64,000 nucleotides of DNA from Pyrenophora tritici-repentis (taxonomy: Eukaryota > Ascomycota > Dothideomycetes > Pleosporales > Pleosporaceae): positions 248,001 through 312,000 of the forward strand of contig NC_089391.1 in assembly GCF_003171515.1 (NCBI RefSeq). The letters are read 5' to 3'. How positions within the stretch are numbered: position 1 is the first letter of the stretch; every line of letters starts with the position of its first letter. A program made the translations under genes and the position numbers. The notes below the pieces were generated by a model. That model was given only the letters and a program-made list of their open reading frames with translations. It did not search any database and had not been told where the DNA came from. Positions 31,805-41,990 of the stretch are shown piece by piece.

Positions 31805-34800
31805 CTACTCCTGATTTTCGAGGTACGAGAAGATACGGTCAGCGCTATACAGCGACGCCTCCTTGCCTGGAGCACCAAATGGCGCACCTACCAGAACATC
31901 GGGTTGTGATGGTTTCGTACTTTGGACAGACGCAGCTAGCTCGGATAGCGACTTGCTCTTGAACACTTGTGCGACTGAGATTTCCAAACCTTGTGCACGA
32001 GCATCTGAGACTAGCCTCATTGCACCAATAGAGTCACCGCCCAGATCGAAGAAGCTATCCTGTGCGCTGATGTCATCTTTGGGCATACCAAGGATCCGAC
32101 TAAGTAACTCGAGCACTTTGTCTTCCTTCTCGTTTCCAAACGAGGCTGCTAGCTCGGAAAACGACTTGCTTTGGAAGACCTGTGCGACTGAAACATTGAA
32201 ACCTTGGGCTCGAGCATCTGATACCAACCTCATGGCATCGATGGAATCTCCACCAAGCTGAAAGAAACTGTCGTTTGGGTTGATGTCGACTTCCGGCATA
32301 CCAAGTATGCAACTTAGCAGACTCCTCAGCTTCTCCTCGTTAGCAGAAAGAATCATTTTCGGTGCAAGCGCGTCTTCAACTGTAGCACCCTCCACCGGTG
32401 ACATGCCAACGCCACTGTCACTCATGACGCCTTTGGGCCTCATTTGTAGCGCATCTTGCTCCTCTTGGGTGTCGAGTACTGCCAGATCACCGAGCTTACT
32501 CTCAGGGTTGCCCAAGAATGTCGTAACGATACGGTCAAGGACGACCATAACTCTCTCCATAGCGGCGGAGCTGATGCACTTCGAATCGAAACTTGCCATG
32601 ATGAGAAATCCATTCTCTTCGAGAGTACATACAAGCATGAGCGCATACGTGTTGAACTTTAATGCTTCTCGCGCTGCTTCGACATCGTCCGCAGGGAGGA
32701 ACTTGTCCGCCGGCGAGTCTCCGTCCGATTTGCTGCCCCAACTTTCACTTTCGTTTCGATTAAGTACGAGGCCGGTGCGAAGCTCGCAAGCATTGCGAGC
32801 ATCCCTGCTTAATCGCCGGATGTTCTGAAGACCCAAATGTTCGTGCGGGATCTGTTGCACAGTTTGCGCGTGAACAGTCTGCAAGAACTCGGAGATTGGT
32901 CGGTCAAGACTGAGGCGAACTCGCACAGGAATAGTAGTGATCATCGGGCCTTCAATCTGCTCGATGCCGTGCACAGGTGCAGAGCGTCCAGTAAGCGTTT
33001 CGCCGAAAACGATATCTGCGTGGCCCATATACAGCGACGATACCAGTGCCCACGCGCCACGAATAATTGTGGCCAACGTGAGCTTCGAATGTACTGAAGT
33101 CGGAACCTTTACGTAGTGTTCAAGTGAAGAGTTGGCTTGCGTAATGTATCCCTTGTATGGTAGAGGAGGGAATTGATATGGGTTTACTCCATGTAGTCGC
33201 TCTCTCCAGTAGTCATTGGCGACGATCGGATCAAGTTGGTTAAGATGTTTGATGAAGTGCTTGAACGAGGCTGGGCGAATGGTCTTCTTACCGATGGATG
33301 CGCGAGTGATCCTCTCGACGACTAGAGGCATCGCCCAACCATCGTAGACCGCATGATGCACCGTGACAACAAAGTGGCACTTATCGCTTCCAGCTTCTTC
33401 AACTAGGCCGTAGCGGAACAATGCTTTCCCTAGCTCCATGGGCTCGTTGCGGTCAATCTCAAGGTATTTGGCTACATCTGAGCCGTGCTCCCGCACCAAT
33501 TGGGCATCCTTGAGCACGACTTGGAAGAGACCACGGCCCGGCACGTTGATGATACGCGTCCGCAGTATGGGTAAGTCTTCAAGGGCTATTTCCAAACCTC
33601 TCTTCAACTTTAGTGCAGCTTCAAGAGACATTGTAGCAACACGCTGTGCAACATATGCGTCGTTGAACTTGGCTATCAATGCCATGAGACCTTCCTGGAG
33701 GGGTGTGCAAGGATAGACATCTTCTACTACTACAGTGTCGACGCTGCAGAGCTGAGCACATTCAACTCTTGCTTGTTCGGCATCCCATTCTGGCCCGAGA
33801 AGTGAAAATGCTTGTATGTCCTTCGTATCGACTGCCGATAGGGGCATCGCTTTAGTAGCCATGGCCGACAGCGTAGAATGGAGCATGATATCCGGCACAT
33901 TGAGCACAATGCCTTCTTCTCGGGCTGCCGCAACAAGCCTCATTGCCCGTAAAGAGTCGCCTCCCATATTGAAGAAGTTATCATTGGCGCTGACGTCCGC
34001 ATCTCCACCGAGGACCTTTGCCCACAGCGAGCCAAGTTTGAGCTCCGTCTCGGTAGTCGGCTCTTTCCTTTCCGACATTGTCGCGTTGAAGCGTCTGAGA
34101 TCTTGGCGAGTGACGACGGTTCCAATCTCCTGAAGACGTTTTCTGTCTGTTTTGCAGGATACAAGCAGTGGCATCTTCCAGACCGGAATGTAGGCGGCCG
34201 GCACCATATAACCAGGTAGGCCCTTGACCAACTGCTTTGTCATACCTTGCAGCGCCGTTTGGAACTTGTTCGTAAAGCTGCCAAAAATATTGCCGTCGAG
34301 ATGTCGCATACCGTTGTCTCTCTGCTCGACAAGGAAAGCAACCAGAGTAGGTTCGCCGCTTCCACCAGGCTTAATGACTTCGGCTGCGAGTTGACAGTCT
34401 GAAGGTAAGTTTTTCTGCATATTGTATTCAATTTCCGCTAACTCGATGCGTTGGCCTCGGAGTTTGACTTGCTGATCTTGACGACCGACGAAGATAATTT
34501 CACCGTCCCCATCGGGGTCGTAGCGCACGAGGTCTCCGGTTTTGTACATGCGTCCATGTCGGCCAGGCATAGTCTTGCTCCCTAGTTGGAGGAACTCCGG
34601 ATCTTCAATGAACACCTCTTCTGTTTTCTCGGGGTTGTCCAGATATCCATTTCCAACTATAGGCCCTTCGATGAGCAGCTCGCCAACTGCACCGATGGGT
34701 ACGAGCTTGTTGTGATTGTTGGGCTCGACCAACCAAAGCGCGCAGCCAGCAGCCCTGCCCATGGTAATATATGACTTTAAACGCACGTCAGGGTTGATGG

Positions 34801-36389
34801 TGGCTCCGACTGTAGTTTCTGAAGGTCCGTAGGCGTTCACAATTCTTGTCCTCTGTCCCCAAGAAGTCGCATCGCTAGAAGAAACTCCCTCACCGCCTAA
34901 CGCAAGCGCGTCGAGGTGCTCGAGAATGTCTACATCCAGTGTGCGAGCTACAGATGGAGTCATGCCAGCGAATGTGACTTTCATGTCACGCATCGCACCA
35001 CCGAGATCGTTCATGCGACGCTCCTCGGATGGCGTGCAAAGTGTTCCTCCAGCTGCTAGGGTGCAAAGCATGGAATCGATACAGACGTCAAAAGCATAAC
35101 TAGCAAAGTCTAAGACGCGAGAATGCTGTTGGTAGCCGATGCGATGTGCTCGGGGAACCGCACCGGATGTGTACTGGCTGTGCGTGATGAGACATCCTTT
35201 AGGTAGACCTGTGCTACCGCTTGTGAACTGGACGTACATCTGTGCAGATGGAGATACGTTGGGCAAGGCCGTCTTGGGCTGTTGCTTCGCGAACGGGCTA
35301 TAGATCTTGTCGAATCTGGACTCGGAGATCGGGAGGATAGTAGCAGAAGGAGCAATTCGTGCGGCAAGCGTTGCTTGAGACTTTGCACAAATGAACGATG
35401 TCGCGTTGATCTGTTGCGTGATCGATCGTAATCGTCCTTCCGGCTGCGCGGGATCCAGAAGGGCAAAGCATGCGCCTGCCTTCATGACAGCAACAACAGC
35501 TACTACTGTCCATCGCGACTTTTCGAAGAGTACCGGAATGATCTGGTTCCACGAATCATCAAGCAGTCGCAAGGTTTGCGCTAGGTCGGTAGAGTAGTCC
35601 TCGATTTGCCGATAACTCAGTTTACCATCCCATGCTTCTATCGCAATCTTGTCTTTTAGACGAGCCGCTTGCTCTGAGATAATGTCGTGATGACACATCC
35701 TTATGTCGGGGTGAATTGGCGTGTTCCATCCCCACAACTCTTCAAGCTCGCCTTGCGATATAGACACGAAGCCAGATAGACCATAGTTTGGGTCTTTGAA
35801 AAGAGTATTAAGAATAAAGACAAAGAAATGAAGTTGCGACACTGCTTGGTGTCGAGCCATGGTTGGTGGGAGCCATTGCGATGTCACGTTCAGCGCGCTT
35901 TTACGTATGTCAATGGACACTTCGAAGGCCCACTACTAGATGTTAGTCACGCTGTATTTGCTGGAAATTTGTACCTACTTCAGCAGTCGTTCCATCGTTC
36001 AGGAAAAGCTTCGAGCCTTCATTGATTGCATGATCCTTGGTCCGCAGACTGCCGATCTTGGCTGTTAAGCTCTTCGCCGCGCTCTGGTTGGAAAGATCGA
36101 GCTCAGTTGCCGGTATACATTGCGCAGAGTCCGTCCTAGCATCGCTAATGCCCCATGTAAATTGATGAAATGCATCACGTTGATATCGCTCGACCAAGAT
36201 TATCCAAGATGTGAGGACAGTGTCTAGCACTTCGTCGGGCGTCCAGTCCTTGGGGGGCGATATTTGAGCTTCGTTCAACTTTAGAGTTTTGGCATTGTGC
36301 CGATCGAATTCTTTCATATGTTGGTCGATTTGCTGTAGCGTAGAGACGAAATTGCCGGGCATAGTTTTCTCCTTAGTCTTCCCAGACAT
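31805..36389 (-). CDS. Siderophore-type non-ribosomal peptide synthetase, C-terminally truncated
   Basis: The exons are 36389-35979 and 35932-31805; the intron at 35978-35933 (46 nt) has GT..AG borders and joins GTTAE to WAFEVSIDIRK. The 1512-residue product has these domains in order: a non-catalytic condensation-like N-terminus; an adenylation domain (FTSGSTGLPKG near 381, NAYGPSETTVGATIN, YKTGDLVRYDPDGDG, a core-10 Lys near CKTDRKRL); carrier domain T1 (FFNMGGDSLRAMRL, ~796); a condensation domain (HHAVYDGWAMP, ~1000); and then two carrier domains side by side (FFQLGGDSIDAMRL ~1366, FFDLGGDSIGAMRL ~1437). It would load an amino acid on phosphopantetheine and condense or ester-link units in the cytosol. 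Proximity to the ornithine monooxygenase and carrier suggests N5-acyl-hydroxyornithine as substrate. The product is truncated at a TAG, and the final condensation domain is lost. Confidence 0.85.
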
Positions 36390-36929
36390 ACCACCGGAGC
36401 ATATAGCACCTTCACTATTCGACAGGTGTATGTTTGTGGGTGGGGTGGACCGACGATCTATATAGACAGGTTGTTATAATTTGCCTTTTGAATGTAAAGT
36501 TGTATGAGAGCGTGGATGTTCTAGAGCAGAGCGATCCAGGCATCAGTCCTTCTAATAGAAAGAGCCAAGCATCACGAGTGCGCTTGTTCTCCAAACTCTC
36601 TACTAAACTTGTCGCCTAATTACTTTGGACGAAAACTCTCCACATACCAAACCTCGATGGTCTTCCAGCACCACGCAGCACATCTTCGGCCAAGCTCTGC
36701 CGAACGGAATAACAGTACTTCGCGTCATAGTACGCACACATAGAAGCAGGGTCAAACAGTTGTTATCGTAGGCGGTTACCTATGTCCGTCATCTTAGAGT
36801 GCCTACCATGAAAACTAAGCGAGCGAGTACATTATGCATCAACTCGCTTTTGTTAGTAGAATAAAAGTCTTCCTACTTGCATTCCAACACTGCGGGGTGA
36901 GTAGCTCCATCTGACAAATTAAACAAATA

Positions 36930-36938
36930 ATCTGATAA
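36930..36938 (+). promoter_or_regulatory. Iron-responsive GATA-factor consensus (ATCTGATAA)
   Basis: ATCTGATAA matches the ATCWGATAA consensus described for SreA-type repressors of fungal siderophore genes exactly. It lies 541 bp upstream of the NRPS start and fits iron control of that gene. A 9-mer can occur by chance in 64 kb, so confidence is moderate. Confidence 0.45.
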
Positions 36939-37017
36939 TTCTGGATACATGCAAAGCTTCGTGTTGTAGTAACACAGCAGATACAGAATGACATTAGCGG
37001 ACCGTAAATCCTAGGTG

Positions 37018-37101
37018 TTGAAAAAATCTAATAACGAACGATTCTCAGAGCCAGACGCTTACCTAGCTGTTCGCAGTCAATAGGTTATACACGAGAGTAT
37101 G
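37018..37101 (+). repeat. Diverged direct repeat, first copy
   Basis: It matches 37436-37523: both contain AAAAAATCTAATAA, GCGATTCTC/ACGATTCTC, CAGACGCTTACCTAGC (GGACGCTTACCTAGC in the second) and TATACACGAGAGTAT. Confidence 0.6.
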
Positions 37102-37435
37102 CTGCATCAAACGTTGATGATGTAAGCCGCGAATTATAAAAAGGTCCGATACTCTAGTAACTTTATATACATTATAGATTTTTCGGCGTATTACTACATA
37201 TGTGCCTTGCTAATTACAAATAATAGGTGTTGTTAGATCGTAAGTATTAGTAGGTACATCAGCTGCCCAACGGTAGCTAACAACCGCCTCGATCCTACTT
37301 CGGCTCTACTCGTCTTAGATCAGAGACACCTCTGTAGCATTCCTACGTAGCTAGCAAACAACTATCACTAAATAAATGCATTGATAGTTACGTTATTTCC
37401 TCTCAGCACTAGTGCGAAGCTCTACTAACAGGTAC

Positions 37436-37523
37436 TAAAAAAATCTAATAATATGCGATTCTCCGAGCCGGACGCTTACCTAGCCGCTAACAGCCGGCAC
37501 GTTATACACGAGAGTATACTAAC
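37436..37523 (+). repeat. Diverged direct repeat, second copy
   Basis: It is the partner of 37018-37101 about 420 bp away. It lies just outside the hAT element that follows. Confidence 0.6.
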
Positions 37524-37839
37524 GTTCATCCTTGCGTAGCGGGACACCCTGTGTGCCGGGACCTGCGAATCAGACTTGCTATCAGTCAGTTCAGTCAGTC
37601 CGGAGGTCTCCGGACTGACTGAACTGGACTGAACTGACGTTGCCGCTGCTGTGGACTGACTGAACTGAACTGACGTTGCTGCTGCTGTGGACTGACTGAA
37701 CTGACCTAGACTGATCTAAGCTAAATTAACTAATGTCAAACTGGGATAGCTGCTCTTGTATTTTTGAAATTTCTTCCTCTGATAGTACACCTGCTGGCCC
37801 ATAAGTAGACATGGTTGCTGGCTATATACCAAGCCTCTT

Positions 37840-40427
37840 CTAGCTCTTTAAACTCCGTAAAGCTGCGACAAGCTCTGGCTTCATATGGAGTCTCCGCGTG
37901 CCTAACATGTCGCCAAGCTCGCTGAATGTCCGCTCGCAGTCTGCTGCTGCCGCCGGTATTGTGAGTATGTTAATAGCAAACTTAGAGAGTAATAGAAACT
38001 GTCCAGCAACTGACTCCCAGTAGAGCAGCGGGTTAAACGATAGCCGATCCTCTTTAGCTAACGCCGGTTGCCGCTTCCAGATCTCATGTTCATCCTCCCT
38101 CAGACCTGCCTCTACCTGCCGCAGATTGGTCTGAATCGATGACTGCAGAAAGGCTGATCGCGACGATGACAACCCTAGCCGGGGCTTCTTTTGCGGCGGC
38201 GTTACTGTGTCGGCTACGTCGACCGCAGCGTTGCTCCGCTCCTGCCACATTCGCAAGAACGCCCGATGGCTATTATCAAGCCAGCCGTCGCGATAGTAGA
38301 CGCCGTCGCGGGCGGCGATATGGGTGTTAGACACCTTCCAGAGCGCCGCAAGGTGGTTTTTGTAGTGCGGGTGGAGGACCGTAGCGGCATAGTAAACAGG
38401 CGCGTTATCGAATTTTTCGTAGTACTCGGCAAGCTTACTATGCGCGAGGTTAACGTGCGTAACAAGATTGTCTTTGGGCGCGTCAGGATCTTCGTAATTA
38501 ATGTTCTTAAGGCGGTCTTTGAGAGCCTCAAGCTAGTCAAGAAGCCATTTAAACGTTACTAAAACCTCCCATATAGCGCCGTGTCAGCCGCGGCCTTCAA
38601 GCAGCCGTGTAGCTTCCGCAAATGGCTCGAGGAGTTGGATATACTCCGTAATCGTCGTCCAGTCCTTGCCGCTTAGGCCACCCTCGCGTACATATAGTCG
38701 CGGCTGCGCAGCAGGCAGCAGCTCGAGGTTCTTCCGGCGTCATGATAGTGCTGTTGCGGCACTGTGCTCCTTGAGTTTGAACTCAATATAGCTGTCGATA
38801 GGACCATGTAGCTCGGCTGCGCGCACAAAAGTGTCGAAATAGCTATTCCAGCGCGTCTTAACAGGCTTAACAAGTTGCCGGATATTAGCTATAACGCCTA
38901 TCGCCTCTGCCTCGTCACGCTGTAGGCGCTCTAATAGCTGTCGAGTTTGCGGCGTGCAGATGGACGCGATTACGTCAAAAAGGACCCCAATAGGGCCGTA
39001 CTTGCGCCACTCATCTATGTACTTTTCCTCGTCGTTAATGTGAGCGGCGTCGTTCTCGTACGCGCTACGATCTTTACCCCAAATTACTAACTGCGCGCCT
39101 AGGTTGAGGATGTGGCAGCAGCAGCGCAACCGCCGCTCGCTTGCAGTAAAGTTGAACTCCTATGCTAAAGACTCAACCGCAGTATCGTTGTTGCTTGCGT
39201 TGTCAAGCACAAAGTATCCGACGCTTGTGTTGTTAACACCAAATAGCCGCAGTATTGTCGCCGCTACTGAGGCAATATTATTGCCAGTGCGCGCCCCGTG
39301 GAGCTCAGGTAACCCGAGCAAGTGGTCAACTAGCTTGCCGTCGCCGTTAAGGTAGTGTACACAGAGGCCGGTGAAAGCGTACTGTCCGCCAGTTGAGGTC
39401 CAGTTGTCAAAGGAAACGTGTATGAGCGACCGGGCTTCGCGAAGGTAGGCGGCAACGGCTGGTACGTACGCGTTGTACTCAGCAATAATATGATTGCGGA
39501 GCGTCTGGTGGCTACGCCAAAGGAGAGCTTCCGCTAGGGGACTTGCGGCCGCGATCATATTTCGAAACTGCGGCGTCTCTATTTGTCAGATTTTTATGGA
39601 TGGGATCAAGTGTGTATTGTCCGTCTCTGTCTACGGCTCTGTCTGTGGGAGGTGGCCTCGCCTCGGGCTTGGCAGTGCTAAGTCCCGGCGCTAGCCCTGG
39701 TTTGGGGGTCTCATGTCCTTCCCCAACCACCATCGGCTCGATCATGGAGCAAAACCTCGCCTCAATCTGACACTATTACGCGTAGGCTCTGGTTGTCAGC
39801 AATTACCCAGTCCTTTAGCGCGTCTTGAAACCGAGAGGATGAAAAGCTTGCCGCTATCTCATTAGCAACCTCCTGGGAGACCTCTACACCACTAGACCTC
39901 ATTATGTAGACTTGTGATTTTGCGAGCGCGCCTATAATGTTGCCCTCCCGGCTAGCAATTGGTATAGGTCCGTTAGGTCCAAGTGAGTGCCCAGGCCTGT
40001 TGCTTGAGAGGTGTCGACCGGCGTTTGTAGTGCTATCAGCCTCGTAGTAGGCCTCCTGTTGCCGCCGTTGCTTGTGGCAGATCTGGCAAAGCCAGTAGTT
40101 CTTCTTGTGCTTGCAGTGCCATACTCCCCAGCCGTGGCGGTAGATCTAGCTCCTTACTGCGCCGCGACTACGCTCTGCTTGGCGTCGCTCGAGGTACGGT
40201 ACGCGCTTAAAATCAAGCCTAACGTAATAGTTATCGTCGTTAGGTAAGTTTGCATGTATGGCCACGGGCTTGTTGGGCTGAGCCTCGCTCGCAGTATCCC
40301 TATTGCAGTATATGCAGTCAATCAAAGGGTAACCGCGCGAGGCAGTAATCGTTGTATTCGCTATCTGTCTGTGCGTGTTCTCGTTGTCCGCTGGCCTTGC
40401 TACAAAGGCAGCAGCAGGGTCTATTTT
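37840..40427 (-). pseudogene. hAT transposase, multiple stops, interrupted by a solo LTR
   Basis: Read leftward, it starts with an N-terminal segment YPLIDCIYCNRDTA and a BED finger (YRHGWGVWHCKHKKNYWLCQ then ICHK..H, 40200-40000). The core has IHVSFDNWTSTGGQYAFTG, GYFVLDNASNNDTAVESLA, VKPVKTRWNSYFDTF and the C-terminal INILTIPAAAADCERTFSEL. Stops lie at ESLA*EFNF, TALS*RRKN, EGRG*HGAI and LLD*LEAL, plus one near 40147; most fit CpA to TpA change. Removing the 189-bp solo LTR and one CTATT restores SLRVIETPQFRNM. This family differs from hAT-1 and hAT-3. Confidence 0.82.
39584..39772. mobile_element. Solo LTR (189 bp) with CTATT target duplication
   Basis: It begins TGTCAGATT and ends AATCTGACA, with CTATT at 39579-39583 and 39773-39777. 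The termini match those of the copia LTRs in this window but the interior differs. Excision restores the hAT frame around it. Confidence 0.85.
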
Positions 40428-40592
40428 TGTCAGATAGCAGGCGTGTCGAGCCGAAAGTGCCGACACCGCTAGCTAATAACGGGTTAGCGTCTTAGCAGAA
40501 CAAAACTCTCAGCGCGCACCTTAGAACAGACACAAGAACAAAAAAATCATAAACATCCATCACTTTTGTGCAATATCTTATCTGATCTGACA
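40428..40592 (+). repeat. 5' LTR of Copia-2
   Basis: 165 bp, TGTCAGATAGCAGG..CTGACA. The segment CATCCATCACTTTTGTGCAA is shared with the Copia-1 LTR (CACTTTTGTGCAATATC), and the rest diverges. It is followed by ATTAAGAGTCTCACTGCC. Confidence 0.93.
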
Positions 40593-40637
40593 ATTAAGAG
40601 TCTCACTGCCTCTATAAAGAGCAACGAACACGCAATA

Positions 40638-41990
40638 ATGACGATAAACCAGAACCAGAGGGACGCGACAGTTATCCTAACCGACTCGAGCAAATGGATC
40701 CCCTGGTACCGCCAAATCAAGATGCAATGCGAAGCCCTAGAGATCTGGGACATTGTAGATCCAGCGGGCAACACACAGCCTCGTACAAAGCCGACCGAAC
40801 CTCTCCCTCCACTCGTATCCGACTATGAACCAGCCGCTGCTCTGAGAAATACATCATCAGCTCCATCCTCCTCTACACGAACCGCGAGAGCCAATGCCCG
40901 AGCGCCTACACAAGATACAGTTGACATAGTCAACCCTGCTGTTCAAACTCCAGCCATACCAGCTCGATACTCAGAACTCTCAGCGGAGGGGAAGGAGGCA
41001 TACGATGGGGACTCAAGGGAATTCAAGATGGTTTTTGAATCATACAAAATACGCGAACGAAACTATCGAGACGAACGCACAAACATTGCGGCAATGATCA
41101 GACACCTAAATGCAACAGTTAGCCCACACCTCTAAGTGAGCTGCTTTGAGGAACATGGAACTCTCCGCACCTGGATCACAAACCTCCAGGTAGCAGTTGG
41201 AGTAGACCTCGACGATGAGATCAGAAGGGTACGAGAGAGGTACCACGATTCCTTGAGACCTATGAGAAGCCCGCAAAATTGGGAATCATGGCTCAGCGAA
41301 TACGACCAAGCTGCAACTCGCGCCGAAGCCCTAAAGATAGGGGACGTGATACAAAGCAAGCTGGTTGTGGACGACTTCCTAAAAGCAGTCTCTAAGATTG
41401 CCCCAGCATGGATGGCAACATTCACTGGAGCGGGAAGCGACCGGAACAATATAGAAAGAAGGCAGATGATGAAACTCTTCCGCGAACATATGAGCCTAGC
41501 TCACCCAACACGAGGCAAATCAAGAAGTGCCTTTATGACGGGTGAAGCAGCCTACGCGGCGAGCGGTGAATCCGACTCGAACACACAGGGGGACGCCTCA
41601 AGTGTGCAAATTAGAGCGCCATCTACCAACCCTAGCCAGGGAAACCAAAGGCAAACAAACAAACGCAAAATGAATGCACCTGGCAACAAGTCTAAGCAAT
41701 TCCAGAAAAGGAATACAGCAGAAGCTGGCGATATATGTCCTGCTTGTGAACAACGCCATGACATCAGTAGCTGCTACTATGTCAACCCAACTTTGGAGAC
41801 CCCAGATTGGTTCAAACCGAACAAACACATCACAAAGCTGGTACAGTACAAACTTCAGCATGATGCAGACTTACAAAGAATAATACAGGAAACAAACCTG
41901 GAAACGAAGCGACCACGCCTAACTACGGCATCACGATCGATTACACCCTACATCAAGACATCACAAACACCGGACTCAGTCACTGATTGA
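40638..41990 (+). pseudogene. Copia-2 gag, one premature stop
   Basis: It runs from ATG 40638 (MTINQNQRDATVILTDSSKW) to TGA 41988-41990. A TAA at 41133-41135 interrupts it where Copia-1 reads PHLQLSCC, that is, CAA to TAA. A zinc knuckle CPACEQRHDISSC lies near 41740. The terminal TGA is followed by CTAG and is in frame with pol. Confidence 0.85.

Larger units (their letters stand above)
36390..37539. other. NRPS promoter region and decayed repeat debris
   Basis: The first ~550 bases upstream of the NRPS ATG contain a TATA-like TCTATATAGACAGG at 36457-36470 and a GATA-type consensus at 36930. Beyond 37000 lie short diverged direct repeats. No gene is seen. Confidence 0.45.
37540..40427 (-). 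mobile_element. hAT element 4, RIP-damaged, ends unclear
   Basis: It is defined by its transposase relic. On the left, a run of GACTGACTGAACTGA-type subterminal repeats (37585-37720) marks a probable element end. On the right, Copia-2 begins at 40428 within or beside its 5' coding region. No 8-bp duplication was found. Confidence 0.55.

Noticed and set aside
37585..37720. Hairpin regulatory RNA formed by GACTGACTGAACTGA repeats
   Set aside because: Short alternating repeats next to a hAT transposase are typical subterminal transposase-binding sites, and nothing points to a transcript.
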